From Eucommia ulmoides (Eukaryota; Streptophyta; Magnoliopsida; Garryales; Eucommiaceae), in the NCBI GenBank assembly GCA_016647705.1, contig CM028328.1, positions 10,122,614 through 10,186,613 of the forward strand: a stretch of 64,000 nt of DNA, given 5' to 3'. A model generated the notes under the pieces. That model made no database searches. It was not told where the DNA came from and saw only the letters and a program-made list of their open reading frames with translations. The position numbers and the translations under genes were made by a program. Of this stretch, positions 43,427 to 58,400 are shown one piece after another (positions within the stretch are counted from its first letter, which is position 1; every line of letters begins with the position of its first letter).

Positions 43427-46400
43427 GTAAATGACCTTCCAAAACCCTAGGGCTCAAAATTTCTTACATGTTTGTGTACATAAGTATCCGTTCGTATTGT
43501 TATATACAATCTGAGCATGTTTTTAGTTAGGTTTTCTGTACGAATCCGGCCCAAGTGTCTTTATGTTACTAAATTGATGTGTGGTTCTTAGCTGATCGAT
43601 GTGTTTCAGACTTTCATTTTATTGTCTGGATTCTGGAAAAGAATTAGGAAAATGAACCTGCAAGTTGGTCGATTGAAATTATCGTGAATTGCATTTTGGG
43701 GGCATTTGTCAACATTGCAATTCATTTTAAAAAATCCCAATTCCCATTACATGTACCCTTTTGTGGAGGAAATTTAATCGATGCATAAAAAATTGCAATA
43801 CAAACAGATGTGGCAACACGTTATTTGTAAATGAATGAAATGGGTCTTATAAAAGAACATGTAGCCACAAACTGCACTACATATTTATAAACTTTGTTTC
43901 TGGAAAGTGAAAGTGATATTCGTAGAACTCAACTCAAGAATACAGAAGCATTGGGGGATACTGGGAAAACTCAAACAAGCCAATTCAAAGAAGTTGAAAC
44001 AAACACCCAACCATAGTTTGCAGAATCAAAAAAATTTCCCAGATGTTTACTCCCGTTTTCACGAGCTCCTCATTTGGCAGCAGATGAAGGACTTTCCAAG
44101 AGCTTGTCTTCAATCTCACATCGGTATATACTTCTCTTTCCACCAACATTAAAGATTCTGCTCTCTCTCTCTCTCTTTCCATATGTCATAGGCCACAGCT
44201 GAGCAAATCAAATTTGGTAGAGATCATCTATTCCTCCTCTTAACATGGATATGTCTCCCTCAACCCAAGTGCTGGAAGTGAATTTTACCGAACATTTCCA
44301 GGTAAAGAAACTCCATAACCTTTTAGCATATGCACATATAAAGAACAACCGGTCAAGATTTTCAGTCCTCACATTGCATAACACACATTATTCATCAATA
44401 TGTGGTCTAAATTTCTTATCTCTATCAAGAGTTGCATCACTTCATGTTTTTGCCCAAGCTTGCGAACCACATGTTAAAGTTGAATTCAAGAATACTTCCT
44501 TACACCAAGTCAACTCCTCGCACCTCACTTGAGCTCCTTAAAGCCTCATCTTCTTCCAAGCAATTGAAACAAAAAATTTCCGAGAAGTAGCAGCCATCCA
44601 CATCGCTATATCTTCTTCACTAATGTTTCTAGGAAAAGGCAAAATACCCCACTTGATTTCTTATATAGCCACTGAGCTCGCTGCAGTCCATTTTTTATGC
44701 ATCTCTTCGCATAGTATCTTTGACCTTAGTATACATGGACCACAAAGTTTCTAATGGTGATCTACATTTTTTTTATCTGATCATTGGCATGCGGCCATTG
44801 TCTATCTCAACAACTTTGTGCGTGTCATTTGTGACTCTACCATTATTGAAATTAATAAATGGTGCCAAAAGAATATATGAGGTCGTTTGGATCTCTTCTT
44901 TTGCTTTTCATTTTCATCAAGGGTTTCTAATGGAAATTTCGGGTTCTGATATACCACACTCTCTTTAAGCGCTACCAGGTGTATATATATGCGCTTGTGT
45001 GATGTGTTTCATTTTCATCCTTCCCTTCCTTTGGTCATTGAGGGGCAATGTTTGACTTTGTTGTATTCAATTATTTATCCATCCTCTTTTTTGTCTTCCA
45101 TAAGTTTGTCATGTGCGTTACTTTTCTAATTTATGTGCTGACTGCTGAAGAATAGGTGTCATTTCTTCCGATCTGGGTTTGGTTATATATACTAGTAGAT
45201 ATAGAACACCACCTTCTTTCCCTCAAAGGCATCTTACTTGTTATTTGTTGTAGAAATGTGGAGAGTTGCGTAAGGAGCCTTTTTTTTTTTTTTTTTACAC
45301 ACATTTTTATTGACGTGGGAGTGTTTGTTATGTTATTAATAGAATTGGTAGATCCATCATCAAGTACATTAGATAAGGAGGGCCTAATCCTGTTGGCACT
45401 CTTTTGGAGAATTAGAAGGAGAGGATTCAATGTTTATTTTAGCTTTGCCTCTTTTGAAACAATCATTCTTCTACATGCATCTTTTGTTGGTGGAAGTGTT
45501 GCAATCCATGAGGCTGTCTTTTCACTCCTTGACTTTCTAAATGAACTTGAGGCGCAGGTTGACACATTTTATTTTAAATTATCTTGATTACTTGTTAAAA
45601 AAATAAAAGAACAAAATTCGAGGACATTAGATAATTAGTTTCTGTAACTCTTATTGGAGTCGGAGTGTTGGAGCTAGTTAGTATAGCTATGTTGGAGCTA
45701 GTTCGTGCGCACCAATTATTTCCTGAAGTAGTAGTTGTTCGATCACCTGTCCTTTTATCAGTTCTGCAGGGGCATCATCTCCTGTTGTTCCACCAAATGC
45801 TGGGAGTACAGACTGGCTAGGGCAAGGGCAGGGTTCAAAAACAGGTTCACTGTCGCGCATTGGTTCACAGCCTATGCGCACTTCGTTGAGCACTAGTGCC
45901 GGTGGTTCTGCTCTTGGATCATCACAGCCTTCATGTAGACCATGGGAAAGGGGTGATTTGCTAAGGCGGCTTTCTACATTCAAGCCTGCTAATTGGTTTG
46001 GAAAGCCTAAGGTTTGAAACCTGATTTCTGAACTTGTTTTTGGCTCTTCTTTCAAACAATCTTTCTGCAACTTATATGTGTATCCTTACTTCTATTCTCA
46101 TACTAAGATTTGCTAAGGCGGCTTTCTACATTCAAGCCTGCTAATTGGTTTGGAAAGCCTAAGGTTTGAAACCTGATTTCTGAACTTGTTTTTGGCTCTT
46201 CTTTCAAACAATCTTTCTGCAACTTATATGTGTATCCCTACTTCTATTCTCATACTAAGATTAGATCATTTATGTAAATGACCAATAGATTAGTCTGTGA
46301 TGTTGCCTGTTTGGTAACACAAACGAGGTTAGTTATTTGATTTTTTTTGTGAGTGCTGGCTTCTGATGATTTTACGACTGAAATGGTATATAAAAATGTG

Positions 46401-49400
46401 GGTCAGCTAGAAAAGCTTTCCACACATATATCTACGTCATGTCTTGACCATGTTTCTTAGCTGGATTCATGTTCGTCAGTGACTCTATTATCTCCTTATG
46501 GCGAAAATGATTCTAGTATAAAAGGATTGGAGGTGCCAACGAAGAGAACATTTCGTTCTCCACAAATCTTGTGCTTGTAGGTCATTCAATATGCTCTTCT
46601 TAGATCCAATAAATTATGAATCTAGCCTTTTATATTCAGCTCTTCATATTTTCCAATTTTTTGTATGTGGGACATGGTTAGTAAGCTATTCCTTGTTGAG
46701 AGTAATCAAGCTTGAGTCCTACACATGCCATTTTCTGGGTCTTGTATTGGCTTAGTTTTCGCTTGCTGCCATTTGTAAATTATATTCGTTGACGTCGCTT
46801 ACAGAGAATCAAATTTTATATGCTTTGCCAAAATTGGCCTTCGGTATCACAAATGTTGTGGTATGCACTCATAGTTTGCATTTGATGTGTGCAAAGTCCT
46901 CCTTCTTTCTGCTGCTTCTTTCTCCTCCTCCTCCTCCTTCTTTCTTCTTTCTTCATATTTTTTATGGCTTCTTCTTCAACTCTCGTTCTAGTTTTCATTT
47001 TTGTTATTTTATGTTATTGTTTTTTCAAAAGATTTCAGGTTTTATGCTATAATTATTGATCAATAATTTAATTTTATGCTAAAATCTCTATTTTATAAAA
47101 AATCAAATTAGTTGTTTATTTTTATTTATTGTGAGAATGTGTTTTATTTTTAATACTTGAATTTTAGTTCATAGTTTTACTTTTTGAATGTAGATTTGCA
47201 GTATAACAATACTATAAATTATTCTCTATTTTTTTTATGTTGTGCGCCTTACTTTGCTCAGTCTCGTGACTTGCCTTGTGCCTTGCTCCTAGGCTTTAGG
47301 GAACCTTTGCACCTCGGTGCGCCTAGAACCTAAACAAAACTGAACTAGGTTCATCCCCCTTCCCTTATGCTGGTTATCAATAGGAGTACCTTGGGCATAT
47401 TACTGATGAATCATGTGTCAGGAAATATGAACAAAATTCCAAACCTGATACACATATTAGCTAATGAAATTAATGGAAGAGGTCAAACTATGATTTGTGC
47501 CCCATCCTTTAGCAGAAGTCTTGTTATCCTACTAAACTCTCCATTTTATACTTGATAGAGCTGTATTATTTGCTACCTCTTGTGTCATGCATGGCTTGAG
47601 TTTTGTCAATTTAAAACCAATGCCACGTTGAACTGGACCCAACTTGGCTCATATGTTCAGGGTCTAGCATTGGACCCTTAATTTTTCATTGCAATTTGGG
47701 CTGCTTTCAATTCAATATGCATATCCAAGTTCAGTTTGATCTGGGCTTCTATGTTCTTGCTTATGCATTTGGAACTTGTCCTTTTCTTATTAACTGCCCT
47801 GGTCAATCTCCATCCGAACTCTACTTTACTTCTCTCTTTCTTTTTATTTTATTGCTCATGATTAGTGAACTTATCATTTTTAAATTAACTGCCTTAGAAA
47901 TGATTAAAGGATAGCTTGCTAACATAATCACAAGCATAACTCAAATGTTAAATGTAGGGGTAAACACGGGTCGGGCAGGCCGGAATTGGGTTGAAATAGT
48001 GGGCCGATTTGATTTTGGCGGGTTGGAGATGATCTGGGCCGAAACAAATTTTATTTGGTTGGGTCTGGTTTTTGATCTGCCTATGCAAGCTGCAGGCCGG
48101 GTGTGGGCTGGTTGATGGGGTGGGCTGATTAAGTGGGCCAGATGTTTTGGGCCAAAAAATAACATTCTTCCCCCTTTTTCCCATTAATGAAATTTGGGCA
48201 GCGGCCCATAATTCCCATTACATTAAAAAACATTTCAAAAAAATAAAAACAACAACCCACAATCTTAAATATTTATTCTCTAAAATAATACACCACATCA
48301 CACAACCAATACAAATGAACCAAATAATTGAAAATAAATGAAAGTCTGAAATAACAAAAAAAACTTAAATAATTAAATCACTTGTAGGTTGCAGCTAGAC
48401 TATTTCTCTCCATTCCACATCAATCATCTGTTCCAAGTTCCAAAATCAGAGCAAATAAAGAAAAAAATAAAATAAAAGTAAACTTCACAAAAAAAAAATA
48501 CAAACAATATATATTTGCATTTTAAGAATACTTACGTCCAAATCATTAATCATCAATTACTGTAGTTGCCGAACTCAATTCATCAAGTTCTACAACAAAT
48601 AAACAGTATGAACAAAAGAAATTATAGAAGAGTTATTAAAATAAAAATATGTAAAATAATAAATATTACCTTCCTCTATATTTTTCGATTTGTTCTACTT
48701 CTTCCATTGCTTCCCGAAGATTGATTAGCTTTGAAGACCGCAACCAATTTTGACTGTAAATTGGAGCCTCAACCATCTTTGCCGATAACGAACTACAGAA
48801 AGGATCTAAAATTCATCCGCCCGTCCTAAAAGCGGACTCTAAGGCAACTGTGGACAACGGAATTGCTAATACATCCCTTGCAACTTGAGAAAGAATTAGA
48901 TATTTTGTTGAATTATTCCCCCGCCATCCCAGAATTTCAAACTCATCACTTTTAGTTTCTATTGGGGAAGTAAGTATTTATCCAACTTTGATTTACTAGA
49001 CATATTACATTCTTCCGCTATGTGTTTACGAAATTGAGATGAAAATAAAGCACAAGCATCTTTCTCTTCTTCATCCAACCAACTCTCAAGTAATGAATCA
49101 TTCATGTTTTCACTGATAACGACATTAATAATTTCATTTAATGTATACCAATCATATGACCGATTCAAAGAATCCATAACATTCTTCATTATTTCCTCCA
49201 CAATTACAACCCCGTAATTTATTTTCAAGCACCAATTAATTCATCTCAATTTATACCGAGGATCAAGAACCACCGTAACCAACAACAACAGATTCATTTT
49301 GTTTAATTTACCCAATATTTGTCAAATTTAGATTGCATTCCTTTTGCCATGGAAGAGAGAAACGTATAAGAATTTCTCGACAAATTTGTTATTGCACCTT

Positions 49401-52400
49401 GAATAACCATAAGTTCAATGAAGAAAGCATTGGAAGTGACAAATAAAGACCCAAAAAATTTCAAAGTTGCATTATAGAAAAGTTTTAAAAACTTCACAAA
49501 TGATCTAGCCTTTTGCAAATCTTCACTATCCGGGGGCCCCAAAATCGTTCTCCCTTATTTCCCTCTATTATTCTCAACATCTTCCCCTCCTAAATCATCA
49601 ATGTCATTATCTCTATAAAGTGACTGATATTGTGCATCTTCTTCCTCTAAACATTCAAATCATTTTTGAATTTTGATTGCCCTATCTAGCATGAAATAAG
49701 TTGAATTCCATTTAGTTGGCACATCTAGACAAACTTGACTTTTACAATCTATGCCTTCTTTATCAACACATTTCTAAAAAAATTCCATTCTAGATGGAGA
49801 ACCCCGAACATATCTTACACCATTTCGAATTTTAATGATTAACTCGTCCATTTCTTTTAAACCCTTGCACACTACGAGATTTAAAATATGGTCACAACAT
49901 TTCATGTGAAGAAATTCATGCTCAAGAACGATTCCCCACCTATATTTGGTTTTCTTTTTCAAGAATTTAATTGTCCTATTATTAGATTTTGCATTATAAA
50001 TGATCAATGTGAGAAATTTGTCTACACCCTACTCTAGCAAATATAATTCAACTGCTTTACCAATAGTTTTCCCCTTGTGACTTGCAACTAAACAAAAATT
50101 TGATATTTTCTTATCTAGTTTACAATCACTATCGATGTAATGCGCTGTGAAACACATGCAATTCAAATTTTGCAAAGAAGTCCAAGTGTCTGTGGTAAGG
50201 CATATTCTTTCTTCCTTCAGCAAGTTTTTAAATTTTTTCTTCTCACTTATGTGTAGAGCTATACAATCTCTAGCCACCGTTGTTCGACTAGGTATTTTGA
50301 CCCATTTCGGCTGAGCAACGTGCATTAATTCCCTAAACCCCTCATTCTAAACAAACTTGAATGGCAACTCATCAATAATTATCATTTTGGCTAGTTCTTA
50401 CCTACATGCATCAACACTAAAATTCAAGCTACAAATTGACCCGCACCCTCATCGGTATCATTTTTTGGTTTAAATCCCAATATTCTTTGACCCTTAGGTA
50501 GCCCCTTAAACTATATTTCTTACATTGAGATTCTGTATGAATTTTCAGTGCTGATGTTCTATGTTTCTTGCTATCACCAAAGTAAGTTTCTCCACAATAG
50601 TTACAAGAAGCCCTAGGTGAATCTTTCGAACCAAGTTCTTGTTTCAACCGTGTAAAATGATCCCAAACAATTAAACATTTTCTTTATTAGGCTTTGGTGG
50701 AATTTCAACCATTGTGGTATTCGAAACAAGTTTATCGTTCCCATTAGCTATTCCAGTATTTCCAATTTCATTAGGGACAAGAATCACACCACCATCAGCA
50801 ACATCCATTATGTATCTAAAAACATTTAGAAAGAAGAAACATATTCTTCGGTAATGTTGGATTTGAAGTCACACGAATCAAATGTAACAAGAAACCAACA
50901 CACATAAGGATTAAGCATGAACAAGGCGCTATAGTTGGATTTTAAGTCACACGAATCAAATGTGACCCATTTAACATATGAGAAACAAAATAATAGTTTA
51001 AATGAAACAGTTAATAGATCAAACAAAATATAAACAGTTAGATTAAACATATAAACTAACAAACTAACAATTTAAATAACATCAGAATCAGTTAAACATA
51101 TAATCTGTTCTTTGATATTTGTTTCCAATTTAGAAATAAGAATCAGAAATAGGCAATCACAAATTAAAAATCAGAAAAACGGAGAATCAGAAACTTAATC
51201 ACAGATTCACTAGCCTACACATGCAATCAAAAATTAGAAATTGGGAACAAAAGAAACGAGTAAATAAATGAAATTAAAAACTTAATCACAAATTCACAAT
51301 AATAGGCAATTACTTGAACGATATAAACTTTTAAAAGAGTTAAAGAAAAAAGAAGCAGATGGAATTGGAACACATACAGATCTGGTATCATGAGCTATTG
51401 TTGTTGATTTGGTATAGATCTCTTAGTCTGCGACATTTGGAGAAGTGGATTTCTTCGAGTTCGTCTGGTCTGATGAGTCGAGAGTTACGGTGGTGAACTT
51501 TGTGCCGTCTGGAACTAGGAACGTTGAAGTTGGAAGGAAGAAGGCTGAAATAATAATCCATATTTGTAGGATTCAATCCCGTCGGGGCGCAACAAAATTT
51601 AGGGAAGTTTTCATTTTTTCTCCCCAAATGACCTTAAACTTGAAACACCCTTAGTCTGTGGTAACAACAAAAATATCCCTTGTTATTTTTAATTGCAAGG
51701 GTATTTTGTTAAGATTTGGATTTTTTAGCCTAATACCCATTTTTATTCAACATATTATTATGGGCTATAATGATCAAAGCTCATACAATAAAAAACCCGT
51801 TTATTTATTTATTTTTTAAGAAAACCCCAATATTTGGAATCGACATACTCGCGCGATGTTGCCTTGAGGAAACCATTTGGTATTTTTGGAAACAATCAAC
51901 AAGGTAAAGAAGGAAATTCTCCACCAATTCCTTGATTCAAGCTTTGTAAATGGAAAACTTTTTGGTGAATCATCTTTCCATTCCCATTTCTCATTACCCT
52001 AAGTTGCAAAACAATCAAGTGTGTAACCCTAGACTACTAAAAATCCGACAAACAGCGATGACGGTTGAGACGCTACCTGACGGTGAACGGCGACGACGGC
52101 TGAGAAGCTAACGGCGACGACGGTTGCTACTGTAGGCAACGGCGGGAGGCAACGACGATGGCGCTGGTTGGTGTGTATTGGGTTGTACCAGGGAGATCCT
52201 TTATGAATTGTGGAAAGGAAGAAAGCCTTCATATTCTTACGTAAAAGTGTGGGGGTGTCTTGCAAAAGTTATGATTCCTGATTCTAAGCAAGTTAATATA
52301 TGATAAAAAACTATTGATTGTGTATTTATTGGATATGCACAAAATAGTAGCGCATATCGATTTTTGGTTCATAAGTTAGAAATTTAAAATGTGCATGAGA

Positions 52401-55400
52401 ATACGGTTATTGAATCAAGGAATGCATCATTCTTTGAGAATGTGTTTTCTTGTAAGACTTCTATTGACTCGAGTTATTTAAAGAGAACTAGTGATATTAC
52501 TTCTAGTAATTCCCAAGAGGATGAAATTGAACCTAAACGTAGTAAAATGACAAAAGTTTCTAAATCTTTTGGTCCTGATTTTTATACCTATGTAATAAGA
52601 TATGAACCTCAAACTTTTGGGGAGCCTATGTCTACGCTTGAGGCACCTCTTTGGAAAGAGGCTGTGATTAGTGAAATTGAGTCTATCCTATAGGATTTGG
52701 GAACTAGTGGATATTCCATCTAGAATGATACCATTAGGATGTAAATGGATCTTTAAGAAAAAAAATGAAAGCAAATGGATCAATTGACAAATATAAAGTA
52801 AGACTTGTAGCTAAAGGTTACAAGCAAAGAGAGGGCATAGATTATTTTGATACTTATTCACCAGTAACAAGAATCACATCTATACGTATGTTAATAGCAA
52901 TAACAGCTATACATAATCTTGAGATACATGAAATGGATGTTAAGACTGTTTTCTTGAATGGTGAATTAGATGAAAAAAAAATCTCTGTGGAACAACTAGA
53001 AGGGTTTGTGGTTTCTGGAAAAGAGAATAAAGCATGTCGACTTGTAAAATCCTTATATGGATTAAAGCAAGCGCCAAAATAATGGCATGAGAAATTTGAC
53101 AATTTTATGTTGTCAAATAATTTTAAGATCAATGAATTTGACAAATGTGTCTATATTAAGACAACAAAGTCTTGTTACGTTATTGTATGCTTATATGATG
53201 ACATGCTTATTATTGGTAGTAGTGATAAGATCATAAAATCTACCAAACAAATGTTAACAAATAAATTTGAGATGAAGGATTTGGGAAAAACAGATGTCAT
53301 TATTGGAATTAAAATTTCAAAAACATCTGAAGAATTGATTTTATCTCAATCTCATTATATCAAGAAGGTCGTTGAAAAATTTAGTAAGGATGAAATTCAT
53401 GGTTACAGGAACGAAAGTGATGCGAAGAAGAGCTAACCAGATAAACCCGTTGCTCACCGGTACCACCCAATGCATACCGATTAGCGTTGTCGTCGTTGCC
53501 TCCTGCCGTCGCCTCTAGTAGCAGCCATTGTTGCCGTTAGCTCCTTGGCCGTTGTCCCTGTTCACTGTCAAGTAGCGTTTCAATCGTCGTCGTCGTTCTC
53601 CGGATTTTTAGTAGTCTAGGGTTACCCACTTGATTGTTTTGCAACTTAGGGTAATGAGAAATGGGAATGGAAAGATGATTCACAAAAAAATCTTTCATTT
53701 ACGAAGCTTGGATCAAGGAATTAGTTGAGAATTTCCTTCTTTACCTTGTTGATTGTTTCCAAAAATACCAAATGGTTTCCTCAAGGCAAAACGTGTGAGT
53801 GTGTTGATTCCTAATGTCGGGATTTTCTTAAAAAATAAATAAATAAGTGGATTTTTTATTGTATTGGCTTTTTGATCATTACGGCCCATAATAATATGTT
53901 GAATAAAAATGGGTATTAGGCTAAAAAATCGAAATCTTGATAAAATACCCTTGCTATTAAAAATAACAGGGGATATTTTTGTTATTATCAAAGATTGAGG
54001 GTGTTTCAAGTCTAAACTTCCCGAATTTTGTTGCTCACTGGTGGAACTGATTTGGAAAGGAGGAGCGTATTTCTTCTCTCTTTGAGGCAGATGGATCGAA
54101 AATGAGGAAGGAATGAGGAAAACTAGGGTTTTCATCAGTGGAACCCTAAACGACGTCATCCGCTATCTTTTGGATCGGATCGGGTACATCTGATCCGTAT
54201 TCTGAACCGGATGGTCCGTTTTTTCCCCAAATAGAACCGCTGCACTGCTATATCATTGCGGGTCAGGCGGATTTTGGTCAATTTGAACGGGTTCGGGTCT
54301 GCGGGTTTTTTGAACACCCCTAGTTAAATGCTTCTGATCCTACTCATGGAGCCTAGTCGACAAGCAATCAAATGAAGCTTGTAGTTATTGGCTATCTATG
54401 TGGAATAAAGAGGGAGAAATTTCTTCAAAGTTTCTACAAGAGGACTCCAGCTGCTTTTCTTTCTATGCCAGGTGGTAAGTGCTCACAGAGATTTGTGCCT
54501 CTGAGTGTGCATATGGCACACTCACTGAGAAAAACTGCAAGCTAGATATGGCCTCTGGTGAAAATCATATAGAACTCATGAAGGGTCCACTTGGTATATG
54601 ACTTGAAGACTGATCACCTAATATTTTATATGTATATATAATATATATACCCCTTGGTTATTATTTCTTTATTCTGTCTTCTCCACATATTTCCTCGTGT
54701 ACATATATATGTTCTGCAACTTGCTGGTTTTTGTTCTTATGTATATATATATATATATATATCTTTATTCTTTTCATGTCATGCAACTTGCTGGTTTGTG
54801 TACTTACATCTATGTTCTTTTTGTGTGTGTTAAATGCAGGGTGCAAGTTCATTGGCATGTGCAAGAAGAGGCTGGGTTAATGTGGATGTGGATAAAATTG
54901 AGTGCGAGTCTTGCAGTGCAAAACTGAAATTTATTTCGTCAGCCACTTGGACGCCTTCAGAAGGTGAATATGTTTTCAATTGTTTACGAGTCATCAGTGC
55001 TCATTCTAGCTCCATTATGGATTCTCTGGCATTTGGCATGGGAAATAAGAGATTAAGAATGAGAGAGCTTGATCTCTAAGATTAGTTTGTTCTTCTATTT
55101 ATGATAATTGTGCCCATTACATAAATGCCCTCAACACACTGCCTCTAGCTGAAATATGCTTATATCATTTGTACCTAACTTGCTACAAGAATACTTTACT
55201 ATTGAATCACCTAGTGGATTGCCTGTTTCGTTTTTTATGGAGCACTAGGTTGGAAGTAATATGTGAACTGCTTGATTATCACGTCATTTTTACATGCTAG
55301 GCTCATGGGATAAGAATGTTTAAAACCATGCTCATCTTGCAAATACTTCAACGGTATCAATTCACACATTTTAAACTGCATGATTATCACGTCACGTTTC

Positions 55401-58400
55401 ACGCGCTAGGCTCATGAGATAAGAATGTTTCTACTATTCTTTAGACACCAAACTACCTCCACCAAATACAGAATAATTGGTAATAGATTTTTGATTAGAT
55501 TGAGATCCAACCCAATCAACATCTATATCACCCAGACTTTGAATATACATATGATTGTGATATGGTAGACCATGGCTAGATGTACCATTAAATATCTTAA
55601 ATTGCGTACAATAGCATCATAGTGTGATTGGTTCGCGAGGCTTTCTAGAATTGATTGATGACACTTGGTGCGACTGAGATATTTGGTAAGATGGCAGTCA
55701 AATATGTATTGTCCTGGATCCTTTGATTGCTTTCCTTCATTTGCTGCCAATTTTGTATTCGAATCACAGCATCATGTTGATCGGTTCATGAGGCATTCAA
55801 GAATTGATTGATGACACCTGGTGCAAGCGAGATGTTTGGTATGATCTATGATGGCAGTCAAAATATGTATTGCCCTGGATCCTTTGATTACTTACCTTCA
55901 TCTGCTGCCAATTTTGTATTCGGATCCACTGTGTCAACAGGCTTTGACCTGAGCATTCAATTTTCAATGAGTAAGTGAAAACATATTGTCTCAGAGAGAT
56001 AAATGCCTTGGCTAGATTAGTCACTAATAAAACAAAAAAGTACTTCACTTGTTCCATATCTTTTATGTGAAACTTGTTGAAAAATCTATGCAATTTTAAT
56101 TTTTAAATACATGTGATTAGACTCTCTACATATTCAATAATATTTAACATTTTTTGTACTGTGTAATAATATACCCCACACCTGTTACAATCATTTAGTG
56201 GTGATGTGGTCTCTGGATCTTCCTAACTAAGGTTGAAGAAACTGTTTAAGGTCATATTTCTCAAGTGCGAAACTAACTCTTATCTCCCCTGAGCAACAAA
56301 TCCCTGAAGGTTGCACCATATACACCTCTTCTTGTAAATCACTGTGTGAGAATGCATTCTTTACATCGAATGACCAACCCATTATGACCTTACAGGAGAT
56401 GAGCGGACGACTTATGCGATGTTCACCATGGGCGAAAAAGTTTCAGATGGTCAAGACCATACAACTGAGAGACGACTTGAGCAATCTTTGCTATAGGCAA
56501 AAAAGTTTCGTAGTCATGTGGAATTGAGTTTCAAGCCATTTATCTTGCTTTTAGTATGTTTGGTTCATAGCACATGTTGCACATATCATGTGGTACAAGA
56601 TTATTTTGCAAGTAGTAATTAATGTTTCTTATGTTTTGAAGATGAGCGGAGTAGTTCAAATGCAAGAGCAATTGTTTGAATAAACTGAATAGAATATTTT
56701 CGTGACACAAAAAAGGGAGAAAATGGGAGAATCTTAAAAATTGTTGATTACTTTAAGTCTCTTTGCCGAGTAATTGGACCTCTTGAATGAACGAGCAATT
56801 GAGCATTTAGTGTTTTTTTGCCAAAAAGTGAAGATGATTAGGCTCATACCAAACTAGTTTGGCATTGTCTTAATACTATTAACTAGTCCATCATAGGTAT
56901 CCTAATTAAGCCTATATGAGTACAGGACGACTGTTGCTTTTTTCAAAACCCGACATTTTTGTAGGAAACCGATCATATGTTTTCCCTAGGTTACTGAAGG
57001 CCGTATATTGATTAATCTTTTTCACACTATATTTCTCCATAATCGCTGAAGTATTTGGCTTTTGTGGTCAAGCATCCAAACTCAAATAAAATTGGTTTTC
57101 TTGAATACTCGTTTTGTATCTCATTTTATACATGGTCACTCTCTCCCAATGTTTCATAGTGTGACGCAAAAGTTTTTTTCCACATGATTTTACAAAATAA
57201 TCATCATCTTTGTTTTGCGACTTTGAAGATCATTTTTGTTCCTATATACAGATACTGAAGGTCTCTATGTTCAACTTTATAGAATTCTCCCATTTACTTT
57301 TTCCACGGATGATGACCCAGATATTGCTCTCAGTTTGGCAAAATAAAGTGCTGTTACCTGCTACACTGGGGAGACACTGAAACTTCCTTTGCTGTCCATT
57401 TTTCAGAAGACAAGTATAAGACGTCGAGGATCTAAAGTTGCTGTTTAGCCAGTGCACAAAATGAACTAGTTTATATGCGTGTGTGTGATATCTGTAAAAA
57501 TTATGCCAGGTTACCAGAATTTGATTAGTGGAGTCAGGTGATTCAAATGCAACAAGTAAGAAATTGTGTTTAATGTAGTCGTCTGGCTGTATCATTGTGT
57601 CTAAGATCAAGTCTGGATCCGGTCTTGTTATTTGTTTATGGTGCTGATATTCTATTTTTTTTCCCATTATGATATCGGAATAAAAATACCATAGGGTTTC
57701 CTAGGTGGAATGGTGTATACAAGAGACTGCGTGGGCTCTAGAGAACATTTTAAAAATGACAAGTTTCTTTCTTCAAATCAAGAAACTATAAATTAATGTA
57801 AAATTATATTTGAGTTTGTGTGAAGGTCAACACCTCAAAAGTCTCCCGCTCGCTCTCTCTCATGGGGGGAAAAGCACAATGTTGTTTGATCCTCATCATT
57901 CTCACCTCTTTGGTTTTAGTTCTGTAAAGCTCAGTTCTTTTTCTTTTTGCTAAGTATAATGCTTATACTTCTGACGCACTCTTATTTTGATATTATATTT
58001 TTCGTATGTAATTCATTTCGTACTATTTTTTGTGCATTTAGCACTTCTGTTTATTATAATCCTATAGCAGCCAGTTTTTGGTCATTTTGCGATCAGATAT
58101 CTATCCTACTCGGGAGTGGGGAAGGGCAGAATGCTCACCTTTTCTTTTGAGCCTAGGCTAAACGAAAGGGGATGTAAATCCCTATACTGCTTTGATCCTC
58201 ATCTCATTCTCTTCTAACTCAAACATAACAAAAACTTCACATCATTTTTTTTGTGCATTAACACGCATGCTGCCTATTATAATCATATAGCATAACCAAT
58301 TTTTTTTTAGTCATTTTGCATTGTGAGGGCCAGTTATTTGACTGCATATAACAAATTGCTAATGTTCATCTCGTTAATTATTTTCTTTGTAGCTGATAAT

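Larger units (their letters stand above)
47955..54322 (-). mobile_element. hAT transposon in intron 2
   Basis: The 6368-bp element has inverted tips TAGGGGTAAAC (47955) and GTTCAAAAAACC-type/CACCCCTA (54322), and a perfect 8-bp duplication GTTAAATG on both sides (47947-47954 and 54323-54330), the hAT hallmark. GC-rich CGGGTCGGG-type subterminal repeats lie at both ends. The minus-strand transposase at 48546-50808 is of the BED-finger, DAYSLEEPER/RICESLEEPER type but is broken. A 2.45-kb inverted-repeat structure sits in its upstream region. Confidence 0.9.

Noticed and set aside
46107-46163. Second copy of the exon 2 end as a genuine extra coding exon
   Set aside because: Used from the nearby acceptor-like AG it gives a stop codon within three codons; the simple seven-exon model keeps the frame without it.
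57242-57667. 141-codon minus-strand frame in intron 3
   Set aside because: It lies antisense within an intron, has no recognised motif, and resembles chance AT-rich coding.
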